From Raphanus sativus (taxonomy: Eukaryota; Streptophyta; Magnoliopsida; Brassicales; Brassicaceae), in NCBI RefSeq assembly GCF_000801105.2, contig NC_079514.1, positions 29,437,075-29,501,074 of the forward strand: a stretch of DNA of 64,000 nt. Reading direction: 5' to 3'. Position numbers and translations under genes: made by a program. Each line of letters begins with the position of its first letter. Within the stretch, counting starts at the first letter, position 1. This document shows, one piece after another, positions 52,283 through 64,000 of this stretch. The notes under the pieces were generated by a model. The model searched no databases, had not been told where the DNA came from, and saw nothing but the letters and a program-made list of their open reading frames with translations.

Positions 52283-53020
52283 CTCTTTATTTGGGGCTCA
52301 CCAATGAGGCCAACTGTTAGTTATACAAGCGCGTTTGTTTCGTTTTACAGGCCCATTTGTTTTTTGTAACACATAGGCCCACTTTACAGTATTTATTAAT
52401 GGGCTTTTTCAAAACTGACTCAAAACTACAAAACTAACGTATATTTTTTTAGGATTTTTCTTTTGTCCTTTTCATTCCACAATTTCACATTATTCACGAA
52501 AATGCCATTAACTTTTTTTCGTTCAACAATGACATTTTTACTCTACCTCATCATTTTCAAGTATTTATAAGATTACCATTAACATCAATACTCTAACCAC
52601 TATAAACAACCAATTTATAGCTCTTAATGTATCTCAAATCGATTTACACTTTCTTTTTTCTCAATTGTTATGAACTAAAAACAATATCTCTTTCACTTTG
52701 TCTCCATATTCATCAAAAAAAACTAAAGTTTTTGATTATAAAATTTTTATGGTTGATAGAACCATTCAAGTTTATGATTCTTGGTGGGTTAAAAAGATCT
52801 ATCAGTGGACTGCACCTCTCTTTGGAAATTAGTTTGGGCCTCTCCATGGGCCTGGGTTACCCAAGTTAATAAAAAAAAACATCTAAATATTTTTAAATAA
52901 ACAACTAAAGTAAAAAAACAACATAAATCAACTCTAACTTAATGTACAAACGATGCATTTATAACTATACAAACTTTAGTATAAAAACTAGTTACATGAT
53001 AATATATAAATGATTACGGC
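52283..53020. other. Region upstream of the THA8-like gene
   Basis: It holds the minus-strand promoter of the THA8-like gene (a GGCCCA-type motif occurs at about 52,350-52,380). The rest is AT-rich with no recognised element. Confidence 0.45.
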
Positions 53021-53039
53021 AAACTTTTATATGATCTAA

Positions 53040-53232
53040 TCGGGCCTCGTGGTCTGGTGGTAAAGGAAATTCGACTGAGGTGCCTGCTATCACGAGTTCG
53101 AGCCCCGGTCACAGTGGATTTAACATGGTTTCCGTTTGGCCTCTAGAATCTTCTTCGCCAGTTCTGGTTGGACGCGGTGGAATAGTCGGAATAAGTGAGA
53201 AGTTCAGTTACCTGGATTATCAAAAAAGAAAA
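53040..53232 (+). mobile_element. SINE with perfect 19-bp target-site duplication
   Basis: The tRNA-related head has an A box (TGGTCTGGTGG) and a B box (GAGTTCGAGCCCC at about 53,092). The tail is A-rich (CAAAAAAGAAAAA). The flanks carry the identical 19-mer AAACTTTTATATGATCTAA at 53,021-53,039 and 53,233-53,251. It is 193 bp, apparently full length and fairly recent given the perfect duplication. Confidence 0.9.
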
Positions 53233-53251
53233 AAACTTTTATATGATCTAA

Positions 53252-54401
53252 GAATCTGTAGTGTTAAATTGTTGGTCAATAACATATAATTTGATAATCA
53301 AATGATATGATTACTTAAGAATTAATAAATAAAAAATATGACAGACAAGATAATAACAGTAATACCACATGCTATACGTAGATAATATCTATTTTAAATT
53401 ATAAGTAACATCAATATAACTATTTTAAATAAAAGAGAGATGCAAATTAGAAATATAAAAGTAAGTATTCATATGTTCGGTTATATTTGGATATCCATTC
53501 GAGTTCAGATATTATCCGTTCAGCTTCAGATATCCAATCTCTCCTAAATCAATACATGTTCAGATATTTTGCTATTTTGGTTTGGATTTCGGTTTAGACT
53601 TTTACAGCCGGATTCGGATACAGGTTTGGGTATTAGGTAAAATGCCCACCTCTAGTAGATATTATAATGATGTGCAGTTTAATGATTTGATTTATATTGT
53701 CGACCGCACATGTTTTTAATTTAATTTTTATAATATTTTGGTTATGAATGGCAACAGTGGATTGAACGGTGTATAACAAGTAGATTTAGCGGTATAGTAA
53801 AGTTTAACTGTGGTTTGTATAAGAGTAATTCATATTATAGAATAACAGCGGTCATCTATTACTTCTAGAATAGACGGTTCAAAATAAAATATAAAATCGT
53901 GATACATGTAATGAACAATGTAACTGCGAGATACTAATATATTTAAAAATTTTAAAATATGAAATTAATATGCTATTAATGAGATTTTGCCAATATCTTA
54001 TTTAAAAACAATTATAGTTGTGTTAATTGTTTTTAACACAAACTTAATTGAAGTTTGTTATTTAAAATAAAAATGTTAATGTTTATATCAAAATTTTACT
54101 ATTGATCTTTATTATGTACTTTATAAATAATATAAAGATAATATTCTTATTAAAAATACCAAAACTAAAATTGGGTAATCTTGAGTGAGTTCTTTTTAAA
54201 AGTATAAATTATAAAAATGTTTTTAATTAAATACACATGTAAAAAATATATTTCTGTAATATAGTTTAAATTTTATTCATTTTAGTATAAACATTAAACT
54301 GGTAAAATAAAGAAGTAAATTTAACTTTTCAAAAGTGTAAAGTAACAATCAAACGAAAATTATATGAAGAACGTGTTTGTAAAGTAATACCATGTATTTA
54401 T
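53252..54401. other. AT-rich intergenic DNA
   Basis: At about 53,470-53,655 it carries the minus-strand form of the 'wrote-in' GGGTATCCATTCGG-type repeat, ending ATGCCCACCTCTAG. No gene or clear termini. Confidence 0.45.
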
Positions 54402-54788
54402 TTTGTGTTTATCTAAAAGATATGTGTTATTGTAGTATTTATTTTGGCTCTAACTGGTGACCACTAAAGGAATAATGGGAACGATTATGAATAGAACGCA
54501 GAGGAAAAAAATAATAGGAATATATATTCCCTATTGTTCCCCCTTGGATTTAATAAGTAATAGATTTGTTCTATGATTCCTTAAATTAAAGGGAATGCAA
54601 AGGAATATTGAAGAAAAAATATTCCTTATAAATGATATCCAATTTAAGGAACAAAAAGGAACTAATTATTCATATTCCTTATGAATGGTGTCAAGTTTAA
54701 GGAATAAATAGGAATTAGCTATTCCCCTTTGTTCCTTTGGTCACCAGTTAGAGCCTTTGTGTTTATCTAAAAGATATGTGTTATTGTA
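54402..54788. mobile_element. TIR element between two perfect 33-bp direct repeats
   Basis: The element (54,446-54,755) has perfect 18-bp inverted ends GGCTCTAACTGGTGACCA / TGGTCACCAGTTAGAGCC and an interior rich in AGGAAT/ATTCC. A 33-bp sequence starting TTTGTGTTTATCTAAAAG stands at 54,402-54,434 and again at 54,756-54,788, directly after the right end. Eleven extra bases separate the left repeat from the left end. Confidence 0.8.
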
Positions 54789-55914
54789 AGTAATTTCTCA
54801 ATAATTAATAACTAAAGTGTAAGCTGAATGGTAACCAAATTACATCTCACATGTGCGTTTTGACTGGTCTGCAGTTAACATTCAATACCTTAGTAAGACT
54901 AGATCTAAGCACATATCGAATATTCAGATTTTTTACGGTATCTATGATTTGTTTCATAAGTTATAGATATCTAATTTTCAATTTTTTCAGAAAAATACGG
55001 ATATCCAGAAAAATGATATCCATAAAATAAATATATATTTGCGGATATTTGAATACTTACCTATATCTTATCTGTTTTGATTAATACAAATATTCTTAAA
55101 ATCTTGATAAAAATTTGTTTTGTAAAATTATTTTTGCATGATATATAAAATAAAAATTAAAAGAAGTAGTGAATCTATATATTTATTTTTTAAACTTAGT
55201 TAACAATTATAATAACATAAAACTTAAGAAAAAATATTTTCATAATTTTTTTATTTTTTTATTTTTATGTAATACTTTTATATAAGTAATAATGTGAATA
55301 TAATTTATCAAATTATATGTTAGAATAATAATTATATAATTTTATACATTTAAATTTTTAAAAATAATTAATATATATATGTATTTATATATTGTCAGAT
55401 CGGAGTAAATATCTGCTTTTCAAAATTTTAATATTTTTGATTTATTTCGATTTTAACGAATATTAATTTTTATTATTTTTTTTGCTTCAAAGTTTATGTA
55501 TATCCAAAATTTTCCGATCGATCAAATTTAAGTGATAAAATAATCAGCCTAACATGTGCGTTTCGACTGGTCCCACCGTTAACATTCAAGACGTTAGACC
55601 ATCTTTATTGATGTTCCTTAGCAAAGCCCTTATGAGAGAAAATGTGAGAATTGAGGAGGAAAGAGAAGGGAAAAACCCTTATTTAAAGGCTGACCCTTAC
55701 TTTCTACTGAACAAAAAAAACAAAAAATCCTTAGTGAAGGGACAAAGTCCAGTCCATCTAATAATGATGCCCTTGGTAAGTCTTTGGGTGCCGGGAAGTC
55801 TTCTTTATTATTTAAATGCTCCACCATCTATGAGATTTTCTCTCACTCTCATAGTCTTCAAAGCTCAAGATTTTCTTATCTCTTCGAAGTTGGAACTGAT
55901 AAGAGTTGCAAGAA
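54789..55914. other. Upstream region of the tryptophan synthase gene
   Basis: A segment of about 45 bp starting CATGTGCGTTT occurs at 54,851 and again, diverged, at 55,553, flanking an AT-rich block of about 0.65 kb. A weak TATTTAAAT lies about 100 bp before the ATG. The open frame at 55,554-55,970 overlaps the start in another frame and shows no domain. Confidence 0.45.
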
Positions 55915-58040
55915 ATGGCTTCTCAATTGCTTCTGCCTCCAAACCCATTCACCAAGTCAGCCTCAGCTAAACTTTTCTTTACAGGTAATTGTAATTTTAT
56001 TATGAAATCGTTTGTCAAAAAGATTTCTTGTTGTTTTTATGGGATTTGATTGTTGTTGTTGAAGCTCAAACTTCCATGTTCATCTTTTGATTTATCAAGA
56101 TCGATTTTGTTTTGATAAGGTGATGACTCAACTCTGAAAAGAAAGTCAAAACACGCAACAAGAGTTTCAAATGGATTTAGCTTAAGAGCAAACGCAGCTT
56201 TGAGATCCAACCATAGCTCATCTGTTGAAATCCCAAGTCAATGGTACAACATTGTTGCTGATCTTTCTGTCAAGCCTCCTCCACCATTGCATCCCAAGAC
56301 TTTCGAACCCATCAAACCAGAGGATTTAGCTCATCTTTTCCCTAATGAGATAATTAAACAAGAAGCAACTCTAGAGAGGTTTATCGATATCCCTGAGGAA
56401 GTTCTTGAAATCTATAAGCTTTGGCGTCCAACTCCTCTAATCAGGTTCTTGATCCATTTTTCTTCTTCTTTTGTTTATGATTGTACTTGAATGTGATAAA
56501 TGAAAGAAATGGAATAGTATAAATACAGAGGACTTTTTTCCTCCTTTTTATAATAAATAAAATTTGAGTCTATCAGTTTAGATGACGTATCTTGTTTTGA
56601 TTTTAGGGCAAAGAGGTTGGAGAAGCTCCTTCAGACACCTGCAAGGATTTACTTCAAGTATGAAGGTGGCAGCCCAGCTGGTTCACACAAACCAAACTCA
56701 GCAGTTCCACAAGCTTATTACAATGCCAAAGAAGGTGTCAAGAACCTTGTAACGGAAACCGGTGCTGGCCAATGGGGCAGTTCTTTAGCCTTTGCTTCTA
56801 GTCTATTTGGACTTAATTGTGAAGTAAGACAAAATATTTGATTCTTGCCGTGATGTCTTGAAAATTTGGTCCTTCTTGTTAAGTACTTGTTTCTTTTACG
56901 CTATAGGTGTGGCAAGTGGCCAATTCATACCATCAAAAGCCATATCGCAGGCTAATGATGCAAACTTGGGGGGCAAAGGTTCATCCGTCACCATCAGATC
57001 TCACTGAAGCAGGTAGAAGAATCCTTCAGGACGATCCATCAAGCCCGGGAAGTTTAGGCATTGCAATTTCAGAAGCTGTTGAAGTGGCAGCAAGAAACGA
57101 GGATACAAAATACTGTTTAGGGAGTGTATTGAATCATGTGTTGTTACACCAGACGGTTATTGGAGAAGAATGCAAAAAGCAGATGGAAGCTTTTGGCGAA
57201 ACGCCTGATGTGATCATAGGGTGTACTGGTGGAGGATCAAATTTTGCTGGTTTGAGTTTTCCTTATATCCGGGAGAAACTCAAAGGCAAAATCAACCCTG
57301 TTATTAGAGCTGTTGAGCCCTCGGCTTGTCCTTCCTTGACCAAAGGTGTTTATGCTTATGATTTTGGCGATACAGCTGGATTGACTCCTTTGATGAAGAT
57401 GCATACTTTAGGGCATGACTTCATTCCTGATCCTATTCATTCCGGTAATAACTAACTCTTAAAATCTTGAAGACTTCTTGAATTCTTGATTTTTTTGGTT
57501 CTTGATCCATGTTCTTGGTTTTCCTTTCGGCTAATTTGTAATTTTATCTATTGTTTTTAACAGGTGGATTACGGTACCATGGGATGGCACCGTTGATCTC
57601 ACATGTTTATGAACAAGGTTTCATGGAAGCAATCTCAATTCCTCAAAATGAGTGTTTCCAAGGTAGTTCCCCGCCTAATCAAAAGTTCACAATGACTAAC
57701 TCTTTTTTTTATTTTACATATTTACCCCAATTATATTTTTTTCATTGGACTGTAAATCCCAACTTTCTGGTTGAATTTTCTTGCAGGTGCTATTCAGTTC
57801 GCGAGAACAGAAGGGATAATACCTGCGCCAGAACCGACTCACGCCATTGCGGCAACCATAAGAGAAGCTCTCCGATGCAAAGAAACAGGAGAAGCAAAAG
57901 TGATACTAATGGCGATGTGTGGACATGGCCACTTTGACCTTTCCTCTTACGACAAGTATTTAAAAGGCGAACTGATAGATTTATCATTTAGCGAAGAGAG
58001 GGTTCGAGAGTCTTTGTCTAAGGTTCCTCATGTTGTTTAG
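55915..58040 (+). CDS. TSBtype2: Tryptophan synthase beta chain type 2
   Basis: Six exons: 55915-55984, 56120-56444, 56607-56823, 56907-57444, 57564-57662, 57787-58040. They give 500 residues, close to Arabidopsis AT5G38530. The family condenses indole with serine (or acts as an indole scavenger) using pyridoxal phosphate. It is separate from the classical alpha-associated TSB1. The PLP lysine is Lys160 in G-S-H-K-P-N; the phosphate loop G-G-G-S-N is at 312-316. The first ~60 residues are Ser/Lys/Arg-rich and could be a plastid transit peptide, although the D-D pair at the exon junction is unusual for one. The ATG was chosen because it opens a phase-correct first exon; the exon 2 frame has no Met of its own upstream of conserved sequence. 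All junctions are GT-AG. Confidence 0.93.
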
Positions 58041-58106
58041 CTCCAAATTTAGCCCCATGTACCAAAACAGACGTGAAATAAGTTGGGCCAATTTCATGGC
58101 CTTTTG

Positions 58107-58112
58107 AATAAA
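58107..58112 (+). terminator. Probable polyadenylation signal of TSBtype2
   Basis: AATAAA lies 67 bp after the stop codon, following GTTGGGCCAATTTC. Plant signals are loose, so this is tentative. Confidence 0.45.
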
Positions 58113-61216
<3,104 letters not shown>

Positions 61217-61228
61217 AGTAACTCTTTT

Positions 61229-61446
61229 GACGGGATGAAGTAGCTCTACTAGTTAGAGTCTTGGGGGCAATTGTCATGCTTCCGGGTTCGACGCCAGCCG
61301 GAGGCGAACTGCCTCTTCCATGCCATCATTAGTGGTACTGGGCTTCGGCCCATGTTAATATCCTCCCGGGTGAAGTGGACCGCTGCCTGACCGGACCCAG
61401 GGAATGATCCGCGAAGCGGGGAACCCTGTATTATAAAAAAAAAAAA
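61229..61446 (+). mobile_element. SINE with 12-bp target-site duplication
   Basis: The head has an A-box-like TAGCTCTACTAGTTAGAG and a B box GGGTTCGACGCC. A GC-rich body of about 120 bp follows, then a poly-A tail. AGTAACTCTTTT stands at 61,217-61,228 and 61,447-61,458. It is a different family from the SINE at 53,040. It lies about 0.7 kb before PERK8. Confidence 0.85.
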
Positions 61447-61458
61447 AGTAACTCTTTT

Positions 61459-62146
61459 CTTCAAACTGTGTTCTTTTAAATTCGAGTAAACATTTTTCTT
61501 GGAAATTAAAATTTAAAATGAGAGAATGTAAAACGCGTCATTTGAGTGGCTATGATGTGGGAATAATTTGATTAAATGAGATTTCAAGGAAAAAAAATAT
61601 CTCAAGTCAATGGGGGAAAAAGACGAACAAAATGCAATGATGAGATAAAAGAAGAGCACATAAAGAAAAAAACCTATATCGCACATGTCAGGCCTTCTCT
61701 CTCTCATCACTCTGTCAAGAAAATAAACGGAGCGGAGACAGAAGAGTTGCCTCCACGTTTGTCCAGCGAGCCAAGAATCACGCTCCTTCGCTTTCACCGC
61801 ATTCCTTTCTGTCTCCCCTCCCCCACATTCTTCACTACCTTTCCTTTCTTCTTCTTCTTTTGCTCAAAACTTATGCTTCTCGATTCGTCCTCCACTCATA
61901 TCGCTTTTAGCTTCATCAGGATGCTTTTGGGTTTAGTTTTTGTTCGAACATCTAGGGCTGTACCACTGCTCTGAATTACCATTCTAGCCTCATCTGGGAT
62001 CACAATTCTGGTTCAAAGCTAGGGCAGAAGATCATTTTAGATTTGATTTTTTTTTGAGCAGGTTGACTTGAAAGTAGATCAAAAGAATGAATCGATAAGA
62101 GAAGAAAGTCAATTGCTCTTTTGATTCGTATTGGGAGTGTGTGATA
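61459..62146 (+). other. PERK8 upstream and 5' leader region
   Basis: CT-rich tracts (61,690-61,860) precede the start and probably belong to the promoter or 5' UTR. No upstream coding exon is needed for the known protein. The 132-residue frame at 61,576-61,974 has no domain. Confidence 0.4.
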
Positions 62147-64000
62147 ATGAGTTTGGTTCCTCCTTTGCCGATTTTAACTCCCCCCTCCTCAAACTCTTCA
62201 ACCACCGCACCTCCTCCGTCATCCTCTCCTCCCACCACTCCCTCAGTTCCACCTCCTGTCACTCCACCTCCTTCCCCACCTCAATCACCTCCGCCTCTCC
62301 CATCCTCATCACCACCACCACCACCTGTTATTTCATCGCCTCCGCCGTCTTCTTCTCCTCCACCACCAACAGTCGTCTCCTCTCCTCCTCCCGCCGTAAC
62401 ATCTTCTCCTCCTCCACCTCCTGTGGTGGTTGCTTCTCCTCCTCCCTCAACACCAGCGGTAACACCACCACCAGCTCCTCCGCAAGATTCCTCTCCTCCT
62501 CCGCCTCCTGAATCTTCTCCTTCACCTCCTCCGCCGCCATCAATAACAACCTCCCCTCCTCCGCCGCCATCAGATACGCGGTCTCCACCACCACCGCCGT
62601 CAGACAAACCATCCCCTCCTCCTCCTCCTCCAGGATCCACAACCTCAACTCCTCCTCCGGCTTCACATCCCACAGATCCTGCTGCTTTAGCTCCTCCTCC
62701 AACTCCACTACCTCTTGTTCCACGTGAGAAACCAACTCCACCTGCTTCCACCAATGCCAATCCAAACAACCCTCCCTCCTCATCCCCCAGTAGTGGTCTC
62801 GGCACTGGAGGTATTGCAGCTATTGGAGTCATCGTTGGATTACTTCTCCTCAGCCTCCTGTTCTTCGCTTTATGGTTTACTCGTAAACGTAAGCGAAAGG
62901 ACCCTGTTGGTTACACTATGCCCCCTTCCGGTTATTCCTCTCCTCAAGGCTCAGGTACACGTCTTACTCTCTTCATCTCATCATACATTACGTTCTGAGA
63001 GTGTGTTCCCTTGTTGACAGATGTAGTGCTCTTCAACACGAATGCTTCTTCAGCTCCCAATAAGATGAGAAGCCACTCTAATAACGACTACATGTACGCC
63101 TCCTCCGATTCAGGGATGGTTAACAGCAATCAAAGATCTTGGTTTTCGTACGATGAGTTAGCTCAAGTTACTAACGGCTTCTCCCAAAAGAATCTTCTCG
63201 GTGAAGGAGGTTTTGGCTGTGTCTACAAAGGCGTTCTCGCTGACGGAAGGGAAGTTGCGGTCAAACAGTTGAAGATCGGTGGAAGCCAAGGAGAAAGAGA
63301 GTTCAAAGCTGAAGTTGAAATCATTTCTCGTGTTCATCACCGACATTTGGTTACCTTAGTTGGTTATTGCATCTCGGAGCAGCATAGGTTGCTTGTTTAT
63401 GATTATGTTCCTAACAACACTCTCCATTACCATCTCCATGGTACGTTAACTTCTTAAAATTAAACCATGTAGTTATCTTTTTTTTTTTATAACTACATAA
63501 ACTTCAAAGCATGTGTCTTTGCAGCTCCAGGGAGACCAGTTATGACTTGGGAAACTCGGGTTAAGGTTGCTGCTGGTGCAGCTCGTGGAATTGCCTACTT
63601 ACATGAAGATTGTAAGTTACTTCTGCATTTATGATTTTTGTAGCTTCCTTTCTTAATGTTATGTTTGTGCAGGTCATCCTCGGATTATTCACCGTGACAT
63701 TAAATCTTCAAACATACTCTTAGACAACAGCTTTGAAGCCTTGGTAACATCATCATATCAGCTTTACTTTTAGTCATTGCAACGGATCTTTGGTTCAAAC
63801 CACAGCTGACTCTTTAAGAAAGTTGTTTCCCTTAGGTTGCGGATTTCGGGCTAGCTAAAATAGCGCAGGAACTGGATTTAAACACACACGTCTCGACCCG
63901 TGTAATGGGAACCTTCGGGTATAAGTTCTTTGCTGTCATTCTGTGCCTTACAGAAGGAGGAATCGATTATTATTAACTGCGTCATCTTTTGGTTAGGTAC
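62147..64000 (+). CDS. PERK8: Proline-rich receptor-like kinase PERK8-like (3' part outside window)
   Basis: Exons seen: 62147-62954, 63021-63440, 63525-63611, 63673-63743, 63836-63918, and the start of the next at 63997. PERK kinases sit in the plasma membrane, with the proline-rich part contacting the cell wall. Residues 1-215 are Pro/Ser-rich with S-P-P-P-P repeats, and residues about 223-245 form the membrane segment. The juxtamembrane part precedes the kinase. The glycine loop G-E-G-G-F-G is at 330-335, the ATP lysine Lys351, H-R-D at 445-447, and D-F-G at 465-467. The ATG was chosen because it starts MSLVPPLP, as in Arabidopsis PERK8. The kinase C-lobe is outside the window. The repeat region makes long antisense frames that are not genes. 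No disruption is seen in the visible part. Confidence 0.93.

Noticed and set aside
53040..53115. Possible tRNA gene
   Set aside because: A and B boxes are present but no acceptor stem pairs and a target duplication flanks the whole unit, so it is a SINE head.
55554..55970. 138-residue frame overlapping the TSBtype2 start
   Set aside because: No domain, lies in the promoter/5' leader, and reads the first exon in the wrong frame.
62281..62832. Long antisense Gly-rich frame opposite PERK8
   Set aside because: It is the complement of the proline-rich coding repeat; no start context or family supports it.

Overview
This is a nuclear window from a Brassica-like member of the Brassicaceae. Evidence: genes split by short GT-AG introns, AT-rich intergenic DNA, plant SINEs, Helitrons, MITEs with telomere-like AAACCCT blocks, and an Emigrant-type element. 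The gene order (CYP735A1, ALG6, RAD23D, a plastid-type rhomboid, tryptophan synthase beta type 2, PERK8) matches, from memory, the AT5G38450 to AT5G38560 stretch of Arabidopsis chromosome 5. It is expanded by transposons and has fewer genes than that interval. A THA8-like gene sits inside the block and may have moved there.

Layout. 1-7,400: transposon-rich DNA with two LINE RNase H fragments, two tail-to-head MITEs sharing long terminal inverted repeats, and a Helitron 3' end. 7,428-11,699 (minus): CYP735A1-like cytokinin hydroxylase in five exons, with an Emigrant-like MITE in intron 1 and a probable GC-AG intron 2. 11,800-33,600: about 22 kb without a recognisable host gene, built of Helitrons (several with both ends visible, one nested in another), MITEs, a truncated LINE, a tandem duplication, microsatellites and a cluster of GAAGACTTC-type motifs. 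33,689-36,140 (minus): ALG6 glucosyltransferase. 38,874-41,397 (plus): RAD23. 41,815-43,631 (minus): a rhomboid whose catalytic Ser and His are replaced. 44,476-51,400: a Helitron, an LTR-like block and unassigned DNA. 51,463-52,282 (minus): THA8-like short PPR protein. 53,040-53,232: SINE with a perfect 19-bp target duplication. 54,446-54,755: TIR element between perfect 33-bp direct repeats. 55,915-58,040 (plus): tryptophan synthase beta type 2. 61,229-61,446: a second SINE. 62,147-end (plus): PERK8-like receptor kinase, cut by the window edge.

The host genes are functionally unrelated housekeeping or signalling genes (cytokinin synthesis, ER N-glycosylation, ubiquitin shuttling, plastid rhomboid, organelle RNA splicing, tryptophan metabolism, cell-wall sensing). 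They form no operon-like system. I found no undescribed gene system. The most interesting items are the GC-AG intron, the probable rhomboid pseudoprotease, the nested Helitrons and the unusual duplications around TIR elements.
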